Shown here in pieces: positions 9,089 through 16,768 of a stretch of 64,000 nt of DNA (its first letter is position 1; each line of letters opens with the position of its first letter). The stretch is from Alphaproteobacteria bacterium. Lineage in GTDB: Bacteria; Pseudomonadota; Alphaproteobacteria; Ferrovibrionales; Ferrovibrionaceae. The notes under the pieces were generated by a model. The model had not been told where the DNA came from. It made no database searches and saw only the letters and a program-made list of their open reading frames with translations. Both the position numbers and the translations under genes were made by a program. The stretch lies in NCBI GenBank assembly GCA_017307375.1, contig JAFKFH010000020.1, positions 89,080-153,079 of the forward strand, in the 5' to 3' direction.

Positions 9089-9838
9089 CTAGCCGGGCTC
9101 GAGCACGCAGCGGAAGCCGATATGACCGGTCGGGCTGTCGACCGGCTGGCCCAGCCGGGCGGCGGCGCGATAGCGGGCGCAGTAATTGGCCGCGCAAAGA
9201 TAGGAGCCGCCCTTGATCACCCGCGCATCCTCGCCCGCCCCGCCGCCGCAGCACGAGCCGACGCCATGAGCGGCGAAGACGTCGCGCGTCCACTCCCAGA
9301 CGTTGCCGATCATGTCGAAGAGGCCATGATCATTGGCGGGGTGTTCGCCGGTCCGACTGGGTCCCGGCTGCCGCACCCGGGCATTGTAGGTCGGAAAATA
9401 ACCCTGCCAGACATTTGCCGGCCGGCCGGGATAGTCGGCCCCCTGCGCCGCATACTCCCACTGGACCTCGCTGGGCAGCCGCTTGCCGGCCCAGGCCGCA
9501 TAGGCCTCGGCATCGGCATGGCCGACATGGACGACCGGCAGGTCACCCTCGCCCCGCCAGTCGGTCCCCGGCTGCCAGCACCACCAGTCCGGGCGGCGAA
9601 GGTCGGCCGCCCGCGGCTGGCGGAACACCGCCGACCCGCCGAGCGTCTCGGCAAGGGTCACATGACCGGTCGCGGCGACGAAGGCGGCGAACTGGGCGAC
9701 CGTCACCGGTGCCCGGTCGATCCAGAATCCGGCAACCTCGCGTCGATGCGCCGGCCGTTCCTCCGGGTAATGGTCATCCGAACCCATGACAAAGCTGCCG
9801 CCCGGCAGCCACACCATGCCGGGCGGGCAGGCCGTCAT
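9089..9838 (-). CDS. Formylglycine-generating enzyme (SUMF1/FGE family)
   Basis: A 249-residue FGE-sulfatase-domain protein. It has the family landmarks MVWLPGG near the start, LPSEVQWEYAA (residues 121-131), MIGNVWEWT (176-184) and KGGSYLCAANYC (209-220). C215 and C220 occupy the positions of the two catalytic, copper-binding cysteines of true FGE, which many family members lack, so real cysteine-to-formylglycine oxidation is expected. The ATG at 9838 overlaps the sulfatase stop as ATGA, tying synthesis of the maturase to its substrate. No export signal is visible, so it should act in the cytoplasm on the nascent or unfolded sulfatase. Confidence 0.93.
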   Translation of the reverse strand: MTACPPGMVWLPGGSFVMGSDDHYPEERPAHRREVAGFWIDRAPVTVAQFAAFVAATGHVTLAETLGGSAVFRQPRAADLRRPDWWCWQPGTDWRGEGDLPVVHVGHADAEAYAAWAGKRLPSEVQWEYAAQGADYPGRPANVWQGYFPTYNARVRQPGPSRTGEHPANDHGLFDMIGNVWEWTRDVFAAHGVGSCCGGGAGEDARVIKGGSYLCAANYCARYRAAARLGQPVDSPTGHIGFRCVLEPG

Positions 9839-12219
9839 ATCGTGATCTGCATCGAAAGCAGGAAGCGGCGGATTTCCTGCATGGTCGGCGGCGCGGTGTC
9901 GATATCGAACACCACTTTCTCGATGCGTCCCTGGAAGGCGTTCGCGCCGCGATAGTTGCGCGAGACGCGGCCGCGCCCGTCGCGGCCGATGGTTATGCCC
10001 TCGAACGGCGCGGCAAACAGCACCCGCTTGAACGGATGGGTCGCCATCACCTTGCCCTCGACCGACAGGTTGCCGGTGCCGACGAACGGCCGCTCGGTCA
10101 TGGCCATCGCGAATTCGACGGTGATGCGACCGGCCGGCAGCGGCTCGGAAACCGAGAAACCGTCGAAGCGGGGAATGTGATTGTGCTCGTAGTGCAGCCG
10201 GTTGTCCCTGACATAGAGCACCCAGCCGGCATACATGTTGCCCAGCGCCACCAGAACGCCCTGCTGGTCGGTACTGGCCCGGTCGATCGTCACCGCGATG
10301 CGGTGCGACCGGCCCCCCGGCTGCGGCCCGGTACCGGCGCTGATCGGATCGAAGGGCGGGAAGAATTCCCAATGGGGTCGCGCCGGGTGGCGCTGGCGCT
10401 CGGCGATGATCTTGAGCACGACGTTGCGGTCGTCGAGCGGGAAGACGTCGTAGCGTTCGGCGGCCGCGATGAAGCGGGCCTTCAGGTCGGCAAGCCTGTC
10501 GGGATGCGTCTGCGACAGATCGCGGATCTGGGTCGGGTCGCCGGCGAGATCGTAGAGCGCCCAGACGTCGCTGTCATAGGGCTTGCCGCGGTCGTGCAGC
10601 GCCACGGCTTCCCAGCCGTCGGCATGGTAGGCACGCTGCCCGCCCATCTCGAAGTACTGTTCGGTCCGCGCCGGCGGCGCGGCCTGGTCGGCAAAGGTGG
10701 CGCGAAAGCTGGCACCCTCGATCGGCTTGGCGGCACGGCCGTTATAGCGCGCCGGTGCGGCGATGCCGGCCACGTCCAGCACGGTCGGCAGGATGTCGAT
10801 GACATGGGTGAACTGCCGACGGGTCTGGCCATAGGCCTTGATTCCGGCCGGCCAGTGCAGGATCAGCGGATCGCAGATGCCGCCGAGGAAGGTATACTGC
10901 TTGTACATCTTGAACGGCGTATTCGACGCCATCCCCCAGCCCATCGGATAGTGGGGATAGGTGTCGCCGTCGCCCATCTGATCGTAGAGGGACAGCGCCT
11001 CGTCCAGGTCGAGCGCGATCCCGCCCGCCGTGGCCAGCAGGTTCGGGGTGCCGTCGGGCGTGCCCTCCGGACTGGCGCCGTTGTCCGAGAACAGCACCAC
11101 CAGCGTGTTGTCGATCAGCTTGCGCGTCTCCAGGAAGTCGATCAGCCGACCGATATTGACGTCGAGCCGATGGATGATGCCGGCATAGACTTCCATATAG
11201 CGGGCATAGACCCGCCGTTCCTTGTCGCTCAGCTCGCCCCAGGCCTTGATGCCGGGGTTGCGCGGCGGCAGGACCGCATCCGGCGGCAGGATGCCGAGAT
11301 CCTTCTGGCGTGCCAGGCGGCGGTCGCGAATCGCGTCCCAGCCGATGTCGTAGGCGCCCTTGAAGCGGTCCCGATCCTCCGGGCGCGCCTGCAGCCCGCT
11401 ATGCGCCGCGTTGTAGGCGAGTTGCAGCAGGAAAGGCTTGTCGGGGTCGAGGCTTGCCTGCTGGTTCAGATAGGCCATCGCCTTGGTGGTGAAGGCGTCG
11501 GTGGTGTAGTAGTCCTCGGGCAGGTCGCCGGTCAGCGCCGAATTGTCCTCGTAGAGGTCGGCGGGCGCGAAGAAGTCGGCGGAATGCCCCATGAACCAGT
11601 GGGCGCGATCGAAACCGCGGGCGTTCGGCCAGTTGTCGGTCGGGCCGAGCGGCCCGTTGCTGCGTTCGGCATTCACATGCCATTTGCCGACATGATAGGT
11701 CGAATAGCCGCCATCGCGCAGGATCTCGGCCATGGTCGGCGCTTCATGGGTGAGATCGCCGCGATAGCCCGGAAAGCCGATATCGGCATCGGCAAGCCAG
11801 CCCATGCCGGCCGAATGATGGTTCAGCCCCGTCATCAGCGCCGCGCGGGTCGGCGAGCACATCGCGGTGGTGCGGAAGTTCGTGTATTTCAGCCCGCCCC
11901 TGGCCAGCCGGTCGATATTGGGGGTGGGGATCTCCGAGCCGTAGCAGCCCAGGTCCGAAAACCCGATGTCGTCGAGAATGATGACGAGGATATTGGGGCT
12001 GCCGGCAGCGGGCTTGGCTTCGGCCGGATAGAACGGCGTCGCGGCATCGACGGTGGCGGCCATCTTGCCGGGGAACACCGGCTTCCGGTAACCGTCGGCA
12101 GGCTGGGCCGCCGCCGTCCCGCCGAGCCCGGCGGCCGCGCCGATCGCGGCGGCACCGCCCAGCAGCGCACGGCGGTCGACGCCGCGACGGCGTCCCTGGT
12201 CGTTCGATCCCTTGGCCAT
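9835..12219 (-). CDS. Arylsulfatase, Cys-type, Tat-exported
   Basis: A 794-residue sulfatase of the large bacterial arylsulfatase class. A twin-arginine signal (DRRALLGGAAAIG, about residues 15-27) ends near AAAQP at 40. Metal-binding DD is at residues 83-84 (ILDDIGFSDL), and the formylglycine motif CSPTR (C121-R125) has the Cys that must be converted by FGE. Downstream HVGKWH and LFSDNGASPEG motifs complete the active site. It hydrolyses sulfate esters in the periplasm, probably for sulfur scavenging. The start at 12219 follows GAGGGGAA; an in-frame start at 12249 would precede that site. Its maturase is encoded immediately downstream with a 4-bp overlap. Confidence 0.95.
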   Translation of the reverse strand: MAKGSNDQGRRRGVDRRALLGGAAAIGAAAGLGGTAAAQPADGYRKPVFPGKMAATVDAATPFYPAEAKPAAGSPNILVIILDDIGFSDLGCYGSEIPTPNIDRLARGGLKYTNFRTTAMCSPTRAALMTGLNHHSAGMGWLADADIGFPGYRGDLTHEAPTMAEILRDGGYSTYHVGKWHVNAERSNGPLGPTDNWPNARGFDRAHWFMGHSADFFAPADLYEDNSALTGDLPEDYYTTDAFTTKAMAYLNQQASLDPDKPFLLQLAYNAAHSGLQARPEDRDRFKGAYDIGWDAIRDRRLARQKDLGILPPDAVLPPRNPGIKAWGELSDKERRVYARYMEVYAGIIHRLDVNIGRLIDFLETRKLIDNTLVVLFSDNGASPEGTPDGTPNLLATAGGIALDLDEALSLYDQMGDGDTYPHYPMGWGMASNTPFKMYKQYTFLGGICDPLILHWPAGIKAYGQTRRQFTHVIDILPTVLDVAGIAAPARYNGRAAKPIEGASFRATFADQAAPPARTEQYFEMGGQRAYHADGWEAVALHDRGKPYDSDVWALYDLAGDPTQIRDLSQTHPDRLADLKARFIAAAERYDVFPLDDRNVVLKIIAERQRHPARPHWEFFPPFDPISAGTGPQPGGRSHRIAVTIDRASTDQQGVLVALGNMYAGWVLYVRDNRLHYEHNHIPRFDGFSVSEPLPAGRITVEFAMAMTERPFVGTGNLSVEGKVMATHPFKRVLFAAPFEGITIGRDGRGRVSRNYRGANAFQGRIEKVVFDIDTAPPTMQEIRRFLLSMQITI

Positions 12220-12309
12220 GCCGTTTCCCCTCCTGAGGTGACCCGGCATTGTAGCCGGTTGGCTACAAGAGTGCCCTCACGCGAGAGGATTGCCAAGGGG
12301 CTTCGGCAA

Positions 12310-12456
12310 TCACTTGTCGGCGTCGTCCTGCTTGGGGGTGGCGTCGGCGGCCTTGGCAGCCTTGGCCTCGCGCTTGGCCGCGGCCTTTTCGGCATTCTTG
12401 GCGGCCTTGGCCTTTTCGCGTTCGCGCCGCTCGAAGTCATAATTGGGTTTCGGCAT
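12310..12456 (-). CDS. Small highly charged protein, 48 residues
   Basis: The protein begins MPKPNYDFERRERE and continues as a Lys/Ala/Glu-rich helix ending QDDADK; more than half the residues are charged or alanine. I recall short MPKPNY-type proteins as common in alphaproteobacteria, but I know no function. A clear GAGGAGG lies 6-8 bases upstream of the ATG at 12456, which makes it a real gene rather than a chance frame. It sits about 90 bp upstream of the sulfatase gene and could share its transcript. Confidence 0.75.
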   Translation of the reverse strand: MPKPNYDFERREREKAKAAKNAEKAAAKREAKAAKAADATPKQDDADK

Positions 12457-12518
12457 ATCGGTCCTCCTCGCCGCTGATAATGCTGCTGTGTGGGCCATCG
12501 GGGGCCGCGACGCAAGCC

Positions 12519-13436
12519 TTACCGGCGCAGCGCGGCCAGATCGAGATCACCCAGCCCGCGGATCAGTGCGGTCATCGCCGCGGCGACGCGGTTGAACCCC
12601 GGCAGGCGCGCCAGGCGATTCTCGTCCATGTAGAGGCCGCGATTGATTTCGATCTGCAGCGCATGCACGCCCTCGCGCGGGCGACCGTAGCTTTCGGTGG
12701 TATAGCCGCCGGCATAGGGGTCGTTGCGCGCCACCCGCAACCCCTGGGCCCGCAGCACCGATTCGGCATAGTCGATGAGCGCGGGGTGGCAGGCAGTGCC
12801 GAAACGATCGCCCAGCGCGATATCGGGCCGGCGCTGGCCGGGATCGCGGTCGGTCGGTCCCCCGACCGAGGGCATCGAGTGGCAATCGACCAGCATGGCG
12901 ACGCCGAACCGTGCACGGGTTTCGGCGACGAGGCGCGACTGCGCCGCGTGATAGCTGCGCCAGCAGCGATCGATTCGGGCGTCGGCCTCGGCGAAGCGCA
13001 GCTTGTCGCGATAGATCTCCGCTCCCGAGGACACGACCTTGGCGATGGTGCCGAATCCCATCGCCACCCGCTGGCTGGCGGTGTTGACGAAATCGGGAAG
13101 CGGGTCGGCGAACATCGCGGGGTCGAGTTCGTAGGGTTCGCGATTGGGATCGCAATAGGCCCGCGGAAACAGGGCTTTCAGCAACGGGGCGCCCAGCGCC
13201 GGGGCGGCGGCGAAGAGGTCGTCGACGAAACAATCCTCCGACCGGCGCAGGGCAACCGGGTCGAGCTTCGAGTTGCGGACGAAATCCTCCGGGTAGTCGC
13301 TGCCCGAATGCGGCGAGGCAAACACGACGGCCGCCGTCTGCTCGGCCGGGCGCAGCACCAGGATGGGGGCGACATCCCCCCGGTTTCCGGGCACTTCGAA
13401 ATTCTTCAACGCGTCAGACGCCATCACGCTCGACAT
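12519..13436 (-). CDS. N-formylglutamate amidohydrolase family protein
   Basis: A protein of about 305 residues of the HutG/N-formylglutamate deformylase family. Landmarks are FASPHSGSDYP near the N-terminus, ALFPRAYCDPNREPYELDP, the LVDCHSMPS motif and the C-terminal LQIEINRGLY. Family members hydrolyse N-formyl-L-glutamate, the last step of one histidine-degradation route, but no other hut gene is nearby, so the substrate is open. Starts at 13436 (MSSVMAS) or 13424 are both possible; an upstream in-frame ATG at 13484 seems too long. No strong Shine-Dalgarno decides between them. Confidence 0.88.
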   Translation of the reverse strand: MSSVMASDALKNFEVPGNRGDVAPILVLRPAEQTAAVVFASPHSGSDYPEDFVRNSKLDPVALRRSEDCFVDDLFAAAPALGAPLLKALFPRAYCDPNREPYELDPAMFADPLPDFVNTASQRVAMGFGTIAKVVSSGAEIYRDKLRFAEADARIDRCWRSYHAAQSRLVAETRARFGVAMLVDCHSMPSVGGPTDRDPGQRRPDIALGDRFGTACHPALIDYAESVLRAQGLRVARNDPYAGGYTTESYGRPREGVHALQIEINRGLYMDENRLARLPGFNRVAAAMTALIRGLGDLDLAALRR

Positions 13437-13520
13437 TCGTTCTCTGGGAAAGGCGATGATAGTCAGCCGGGTTTCGCGCCGCAACGCGACGGGTGGGTCA
13501 AAAAAAGTGCCGAACGCCCC

Positions 13521-13550
13521 TTGACCACCCCGGGAACAATCGGCTACTAG
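13521..13550 (+). promoter_or_regulatory. Candidate sigma-70 promoter of tRNA-Val
   Basis: TTGACC (13521-13526) is followed after 17-18 bp by CTACTA/TACTAG (13544-13550), about 53 bp upstream of the tRNA gene and in the right orientation. The -35 is one base from TTGACA; the -10 is moderate. It lies in the otherwise featureless spacer between the amidohydrolase gene and the tRNA. Confidence 0.45.
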
Positions 13551-13602
13551 ACCGGCCTCGCGACGACGTGGGCTTCACCCGGTCGACGCGGAACGGCAGG
13601 AT

Positions 13603-13677
13603 GGGCGGTTAGCTCAGCGGTAGAGCACCACGTTGACATCGTGGGGGTCACAAGTTCGAACCTTGTACCGCCCACCA
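13603..13677 (+). tRNA. tRNA-Val (anticodon GAC)
   Basis: A 75-nt cloverleaf. The acceptor stem GGGCGGT pairs with ACCGCCC, followed by discriminator A and a genome-encoded CCA (13675-13677). The D arm contains AGCTCAGCGGTAGAGC. The anticodon stem CCACG/CGTGG encloses loop TTGACAT, giving anticodon GAC for Val codons GUC/GUU. The T arm reads ACAAGTTCGAACCTTGT. No intron or odd base is seen. Confidence 0.97.
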
Positions 13678-13704
13678 TCCTGACCGACACTTGCCCCAGA
13701 CATC

Positions 13705-13713
13705 TGCTATAGT
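13705..13713 (+). promoter_or_regulatory. Candidate extended -10 promoter for ppa
   Basis: TGCTATAGT gives a TG-N extension and a near-consensus TATAGT -10 box between the tRNA and pyrophosphatase genes. No good -35 hexamer lies at 17 bp, as is common for extended -10 promoters. The start codon of the pyrophosphatase gene is about 110 bp further on. Confidence 0.35.
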
Positions 13714-13821
13714 AGCATGAGAAGCGCGCCGTTGCGCGCGATGCTGCATTGCACAAAATCACTTGGATTACCCGGCGTCTTGTGGCTAGTCTCCCGCGAC
13801 TTAAAGTGAGGAGTTGCAGTC

Positions 13822-14364
13822 ATGGACCTGTCGAAAGTCTCGATCGGGCACGATGCCCCGTGGGACATCAACGTGGTGATCGAGATCGGTACCGGCGGCC
13901 CGCCCGTCAAGTACGAGATCGACAAGGATTCGGGGGCGATGTACGTCGACCGCTTCCTGCACACTGCGATGCACTACCCGGGCAACTACGGTTTCGTCCC
14001 GCACACGCTGGCCGATGACGGCGATCCCTGCGACGTGATCGTGCTGGCGCCGGTCGCGGTGATTCCCGGCTGCATCATCCGCGCCCGGCCGATCGGCGCG
14101 CTGATCATGGAAGACGAGGCCGGCCAGGACGAGAAGATCCTGGCGGTGCCGGTCGACAAGCTGCATCCCTATTATTCCGGCGTGAAGTCGTTCCGCGACC
14201 TGCGCCCGATCCTGTGCGAGCAGATCGCCCACTTCTTCACCCACTACAAGGACCTCGAGGCCGGCAAGTGGGTGCGACTGAAGAGCTGGGCCGAACCCGA
14301 GGCGGCCGCCGAACTGATCCGCCAGGGCATGAGCCGCTACAGCGCGGCCAAGGGCCACAAGTAG
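13822..14364 (+). CDS. ppa: Inorganic pyrophosphatase (family I)
   Basis: A 180-residue soluble pyrophosphatase, the normal bacterial family I length. The signature DDGDPCDV (residues 65-72) carries the catalytic aspartates. VKYEIDKDSG (29-38), which includes the conserved Lys/Glu pair, and MHYPGNYGFVPHT (50-62) are also typical. It hydrolyses pyrophosphate from biosynthetic reactions in the cytoplasm, using Mg2+. A GAGGAGT-like site precedes the ATG. It is monocistronic as far as can be seen, followed by two hairpins. Confidence 0.97.
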   Translation: MDLSKVSIGHDAPWDINVVIEIGTGGPPVKYEIDKDSGAMYVDRFLHTAMHYPGNYGFVPHTLADDGDPCDVIVLAPVAVIPGCIIRARPIGALIMEDEAGQDEKILAVPVDKLHPYYSGVKSFRDLRPILCEQIAHFFTHYKDLEAGKWVRLKSWAEPEAAAELIRQGMSRYSAAKGHK

Positions 14365-14376
14365 GCCGGGATTGCC

Positions 14377-14396
14377 GGGACAGGTGATCCTGTCCC
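14377..14396 (+). terminator. Hairpin after ppa, candidate terminator
   Basis: Perfect 8-bp inverted repeat GGGACAGG / CCTGTCCC with a TGAT loop, starting 12 bp after the ppa stop and followed by AAATTT. The U-tract is weak, so efficiency is uncertain. Confidence 0.55.
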
Positions 14397-14404
14397 AAAT
14401 TTAA

Positions 14405-14435
14405 CCTGCGGCCGGGCTTGGCGCCCGGCCGCAGG
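14405..14435 (+). terminator. Second, very GC-rich hairpin between ppa and DUF2076 gene
   Basis: Perfect 13-bp arms CCTGCGGCCGGGC and GCCCGGCCGCAGG with a 5-base loop, 8 bp after the first hairpin. It is followed by a C-tract rather than T's, so it may be a back-up terminator or an RNA-stabilising hairpin. Confidence 0.5.
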
Positions 14436-14474
14436 CCCCCCACATCCAGCGCGTCAACCTTGGGAGATAGCCGC

Positions 14475-15236
14475 ATGACCCCGCAGGAACGCGATCTGGT
14501 GCAAGGCCTGCTCGACCGTCTGGCCAGCGCGCCGCCGCAGCAGAAGGATCCCGAGGCCGAGGCCTTGATCCGGGCGGCGGTCCAGCGCAACCCGGACGCC
14601 GCCTATCTTCTGGTGCAAAGCACCATCGTGCAGGATTTTGCGCTGCAGGAAGCCCAAAAGCGCATCACCGACCTGGAAGCCCAGGTGGCTGCGGCCCGGG
14701 CGCCGGCCGGCAACACCGCCTCGTTCCTGCCCCAGGGCCCCTGGTCGAACCGTGCTGCGGCGGCACCGCCGCCGACGACGCCGGCCGCCGCACCGATGGG
14801 TGCCCCCACCCGGCCCGGCTGGGGCGGCGGCGCGGTGCCGCCCGCCGGCCCCCAAGCCTATGGTCAGCAGCCTTACGCCCAGCCCCAGCAGGGTCCCAGC
14901 TTCCTGCGCCAGGCGGCCACGATGGCTGCGGGCGTTGCCGGCGGCGCGCTCCTCTTCCAGGGCATCCAGAGCCTGTTCTCGGGCCACTCGATGCTCGGCG
15001 GCGTGGCGAATGCGGCCGGCATGCCCGGCGAGGTGATCAACGAGACGGTGAACAACTACTACGGCGACCAACCGCCGGTCCCGCAGGAACGGCCCGATTT
15101 CGGCAACCAGCCCGACCAGGGTGCCTGGGGCGACCAGGGCGGCGGGGCCGACCAGGGCTTCCAGGATGCCGGCTACGACGATCAGGGCGGCGGCGATTTC
15201 GGCGGTGACTTCGGCGACGATTCCGGTTACGCCTGA
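14475..15236 (+). CDS. DUF2076 domain protein
   Basis: A 253-residue protein. The N-terminal 80 residues form a helical region (MTPQERDLVQGLLDRLA...KDPEAEALI) followed by a predicted coiled coil (LQEAQKRITDLEAQVAAARA), the hallmark of DUF2076. The middle is Pro/Gly/Gln-rich low complexity, then comes a short hydrophobic stretch (MAAGVAGGALLFQGIQSLFSG). The tail, from about residue 195, is acidic and rich in Gly, Asp and Gln. The function of DUF2076 proteins is unknown; association with the envelope is suggested by the single hydrophobic patch. TTGGGAG precedes the ATG at 14475. Confidence 0.88.
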   Translation: MTPQERDLVQGLLDRLASAPPQQKDPEAEALIRAAVQRNPDAAYLLVQSTIVQDFALQEAQKRITDLEAQVAAARAPAGNTASFLPQGPWSNRAAAAPPPTTPAAAPMGAPTRPGWGGGAVPPAGPQAYGQQPYAQPQQGPSFLRQAATMAAGVAGGALLFQGIQSLFSGHSMLGGVANAAGMPGEVINETVNNYYGDQPPVPQERPDFGNQPDQGAWGDQGGGADQGFQDAGYDDQGGGDFGGDFGDDSGYA

Positions 15237-15256
15237 CCGGCATTAGCCCGATATCC

Positions 15257-15286
15257 GGCGCGGCGGATCGATCGGTTCGCCGCGCC
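15257..15286 (+). terminator. Hairpin after DUF2076 gene
   Basis: Inverted repeat GGCGCGGCG / CGCCGCGCC, 9-bp arms and 12-base loop, 21 bp after the DUF2076 stop. No T-tract follows. It could end the DUF2076 transcript before the GNAT gene. Confidence 0.4.
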
Positions 15287-15306
15287 CTGTCGCACAAGGA
15301 TCGCCC

Positions 15307-16161
15307 TTGACGGTGAAACCCTGCACCATCGGCCCGATGAGCCGCGCCGATCTCGATCTCGCCATCGAATGGGCTGCATCAGAAGGCTGGAATCCCGGCC
15401 TGCATGACGCGGCGGCCTTTCTCGCCCAGGACCCCGGCGGCTTCCTGATGGCCCGGGTCGACGGTATCCCGGCCGCGTCGATCTCGGTCGTCCGCTATGA
15501 CGGCGGCTATGGCTTTCTCGGCTTCTACATCGCCGCCCCGGAATTCCGCGGCCAGGGCTATGGCTACCAGCTGTGGCAGGCCGGCATGAAGCGGCTGGAG
15601 GGAATGACCGTCGGCCTCGACGGCGTGGTCGCGCAGCAGGAAAACTACCGCCGTGCCGGCTTCGTCCTGGCCCATCGCAACCTGCGGTATCTGGCCCCGA
15701 CCTGCCCGGTGATCGCGATGCCGGACGAACCCTGGCGCGTGACGCTGGACCAGGTGCCGCGCGATCTGCTGCTCGCCTACGATCGCAAGTGCTTCCCTGC
15801 CCCGCGGCCCGCGTTCCTCGATGCCTGGATGTCCAGCCCGGGCCATCACGGCGTCGCGGTCTTCGTCGACGGCCGGGTGAAAGGCTATGCGCTGGCCCGT
15901 CCCTGCCGGGACGGCCACAAGATCGGCCCGCTGTTTGCCGATGACGAAGGAACCGCGGAGACCCTGTTCCTCGACCTCTGCATGAAGGTCGGTACCGGCA
16001 AGCTGTTCCTCGACATCCCCGAGACCAACAAGGCCGCGGTGAGCCTGGTCGAACGCTTCCGCATGACGCCGCAGTTCGAGACGGCGCGGATGTATCGCGG
16101 CACCCCGCCGGTCGTGGCGGCACAGAGCATATACGGCATCACCTCCTTCGAACTGGGCTGA
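15307..16161 (+). CDS. GNAT N-acetyltransferase with second acetyltransferase-like lobe
   Basis: A 284-residue protein. The first GNAT lobe has the acetyl-CoA motif FRGQGYG at about residues 80-86, followed by 'GVVAQQENYRRAGF' as in YitH/HolE-type enzymes. The second lobe (about 140-284) matches the C-terminal acetyltransferase-like half of that group. The acceptor is unknown. The start is a TTG at 15307 with AAGGA six bases upstream; the GTG at 15313 is an alternative. It lies 7 bp upstream of the Lrp gene, so the two are probably co-transcribed, and the regulator may respond to the acetylated substrate (inference). Confidence 0.85.
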   Translation: MTVKPCTIGPMSRADLDLAIEWAASEGWNPGLHDAAAFLAQDPGGFLMARVDGIPAASISVVRYDGGYGFLGFYIAAPEFRGQGYGYQLWQAGMKRLEGMTVGLDGVVAQQENYRRAGFVLAHRNLRYLAPTCPVIAMPDEPWRVTLDQVPRDLLLAYDRKCFPAPRPAFLDAWMSSPGHHGVAVFVDGRVKGYALARPCRDGHKIGPLFADDEGTAETLFLDLCMKVGTGKLFLDIPETNKAAVSLVERFRMTPQFETARMYRGTPPVVAAQSIYGITSFELG

Positions 16162-16168
16162 ACCCGAC

Positions 16169-16657
16169 ATGACGGCAGCGACGACGCCCCCGGCCGACGA
16201 CACCCTCGACCGTATCGATCGCCGCATCCTGCGCGAACTGCAGGCCGACGGGCGCATCTCGAACGCCGATCTCGCCAAGCGCATCTCGCTCAGCGCGGCA
16301 GCCTGCCACCGCCGCGTCGCGCGGCTGGTCGAAGATGGCTACATCACCCGCTTCACCGCGCTGATCGACCCCGCCCGCGTCGACCTCGGCGTGCTGGTCC
16401 ATGTCGGAGTCGTCCTTGACCGCTCGACACCGGAAAGCTTCGGCAATTTCGAAGCCGGGGTGCTCGAGATTCCCGCGATCCTCGAATGCCACCTCGTCGC
16501 CGGCGATTTCGATTATTTCCTCAAGATCCGCGCCCGCGACCTCGACGACTTCAACCGCTTCCACGGCGAAACCCTGCTGGGACTGCCCGGGGTGCGACAG
16601 ACCCGCACCTTCTTCGTCATGAAGGACGTGCGCTCGAACGGCGACCTGGTCATCTGA
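16169..16657 (+). CDS. Lrp/AsnC-family transcriptional regulator
   Basis: A 162-residue regulator. The AsnC-type helix-turn-helix occupies residues 12-70 (LDRIDRRILRELQADGRISNADLA, then LSAAACHRRVARL), and the RAM ligand-binding domain follows (ECHLVAGDFDYFLKI). Proteins of this family form octamers and sense amino acids. It follows the GNAT gene by 7 bp. The downstream spacer separates it from the light-sensor operon. Confidence 0.95.
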   Translation: MTAATTPPADDTLDRIDRRILRELQADGRISNADLAKRISLSAAACHRRVARLVEDGYITRFTALIDPARVDLGVLVHVGVVLDRSTPESFGNFEAGVLEIPAILECHLVAGDFDYFLKIRARDLDDFNRFHGETLLGLPGVRQTRTFFVMKDVRSNGDLVI

Positions 16658-16678
16658 TCCGCCGCGAAAAAAAACTTT

Positions 16679-16703
16679 GTAACCTTTTCGCCTCGAGTGC
16701 GTT
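16679..16703 (+). promoter_or_regulatory. Candidate EcfG-like stress promoter before LOV kinase operon
   Basis: GTAAC (16679-16683), then exactly 16 bp, then CGTT (16700-16703). The alphaproteobacterial general-stress sigma factor EcfG recognises GGAAC-N16/17-CGTT, so there is one mismatch. It lies 58 bp upstream of the LOV-kinase start in the correct orientation. Other alphaproteobacterial LOV kinases feed into the general stress response, which makes the match worth noting. Confidence 0.3.
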
Positions 16704-16735
16704 GAACCTCCCGGTGGGGTTCGCGGAAGGCGGGC

Positions 16736-16768
16736 ATGACATTTTTCCCAAAGCGCGCTGATGGCTGA
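16736..16768 (+). CDS. Putative 10-codon leader ORF coupled to LOV kinase
   Basis: ATG at 16736 preceded five bases upstream by GGAAGG opens a frame encoding MTFFPKRADG and stopping at 16768. It overlaps the first eight bases of the LOV kinase gene in another frame. The kinase ATG itself has no visible Shine-Dalgarno, so ribosomes could reach it by termination-reinitiation from this leader. The peptide has no recognisable function. This is a sequence observation only. Confidence 0.3.
   Translation: MTFFPKRADG

Noticed and set aside
10036..12477. Long rightward open frame of about 813 codons
   Set aside because: It is antisense to the arylsulfatase gene; its translation is Arg/Gly/His-rich low-complexity with no family motif, a normal product of very high GC third positions.
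12519..13436. hutG within a histidine-utilisation cluster
   Set aside because: No hutU, hutH, hutI or hutC gene is present nearby, so only the family name is given.
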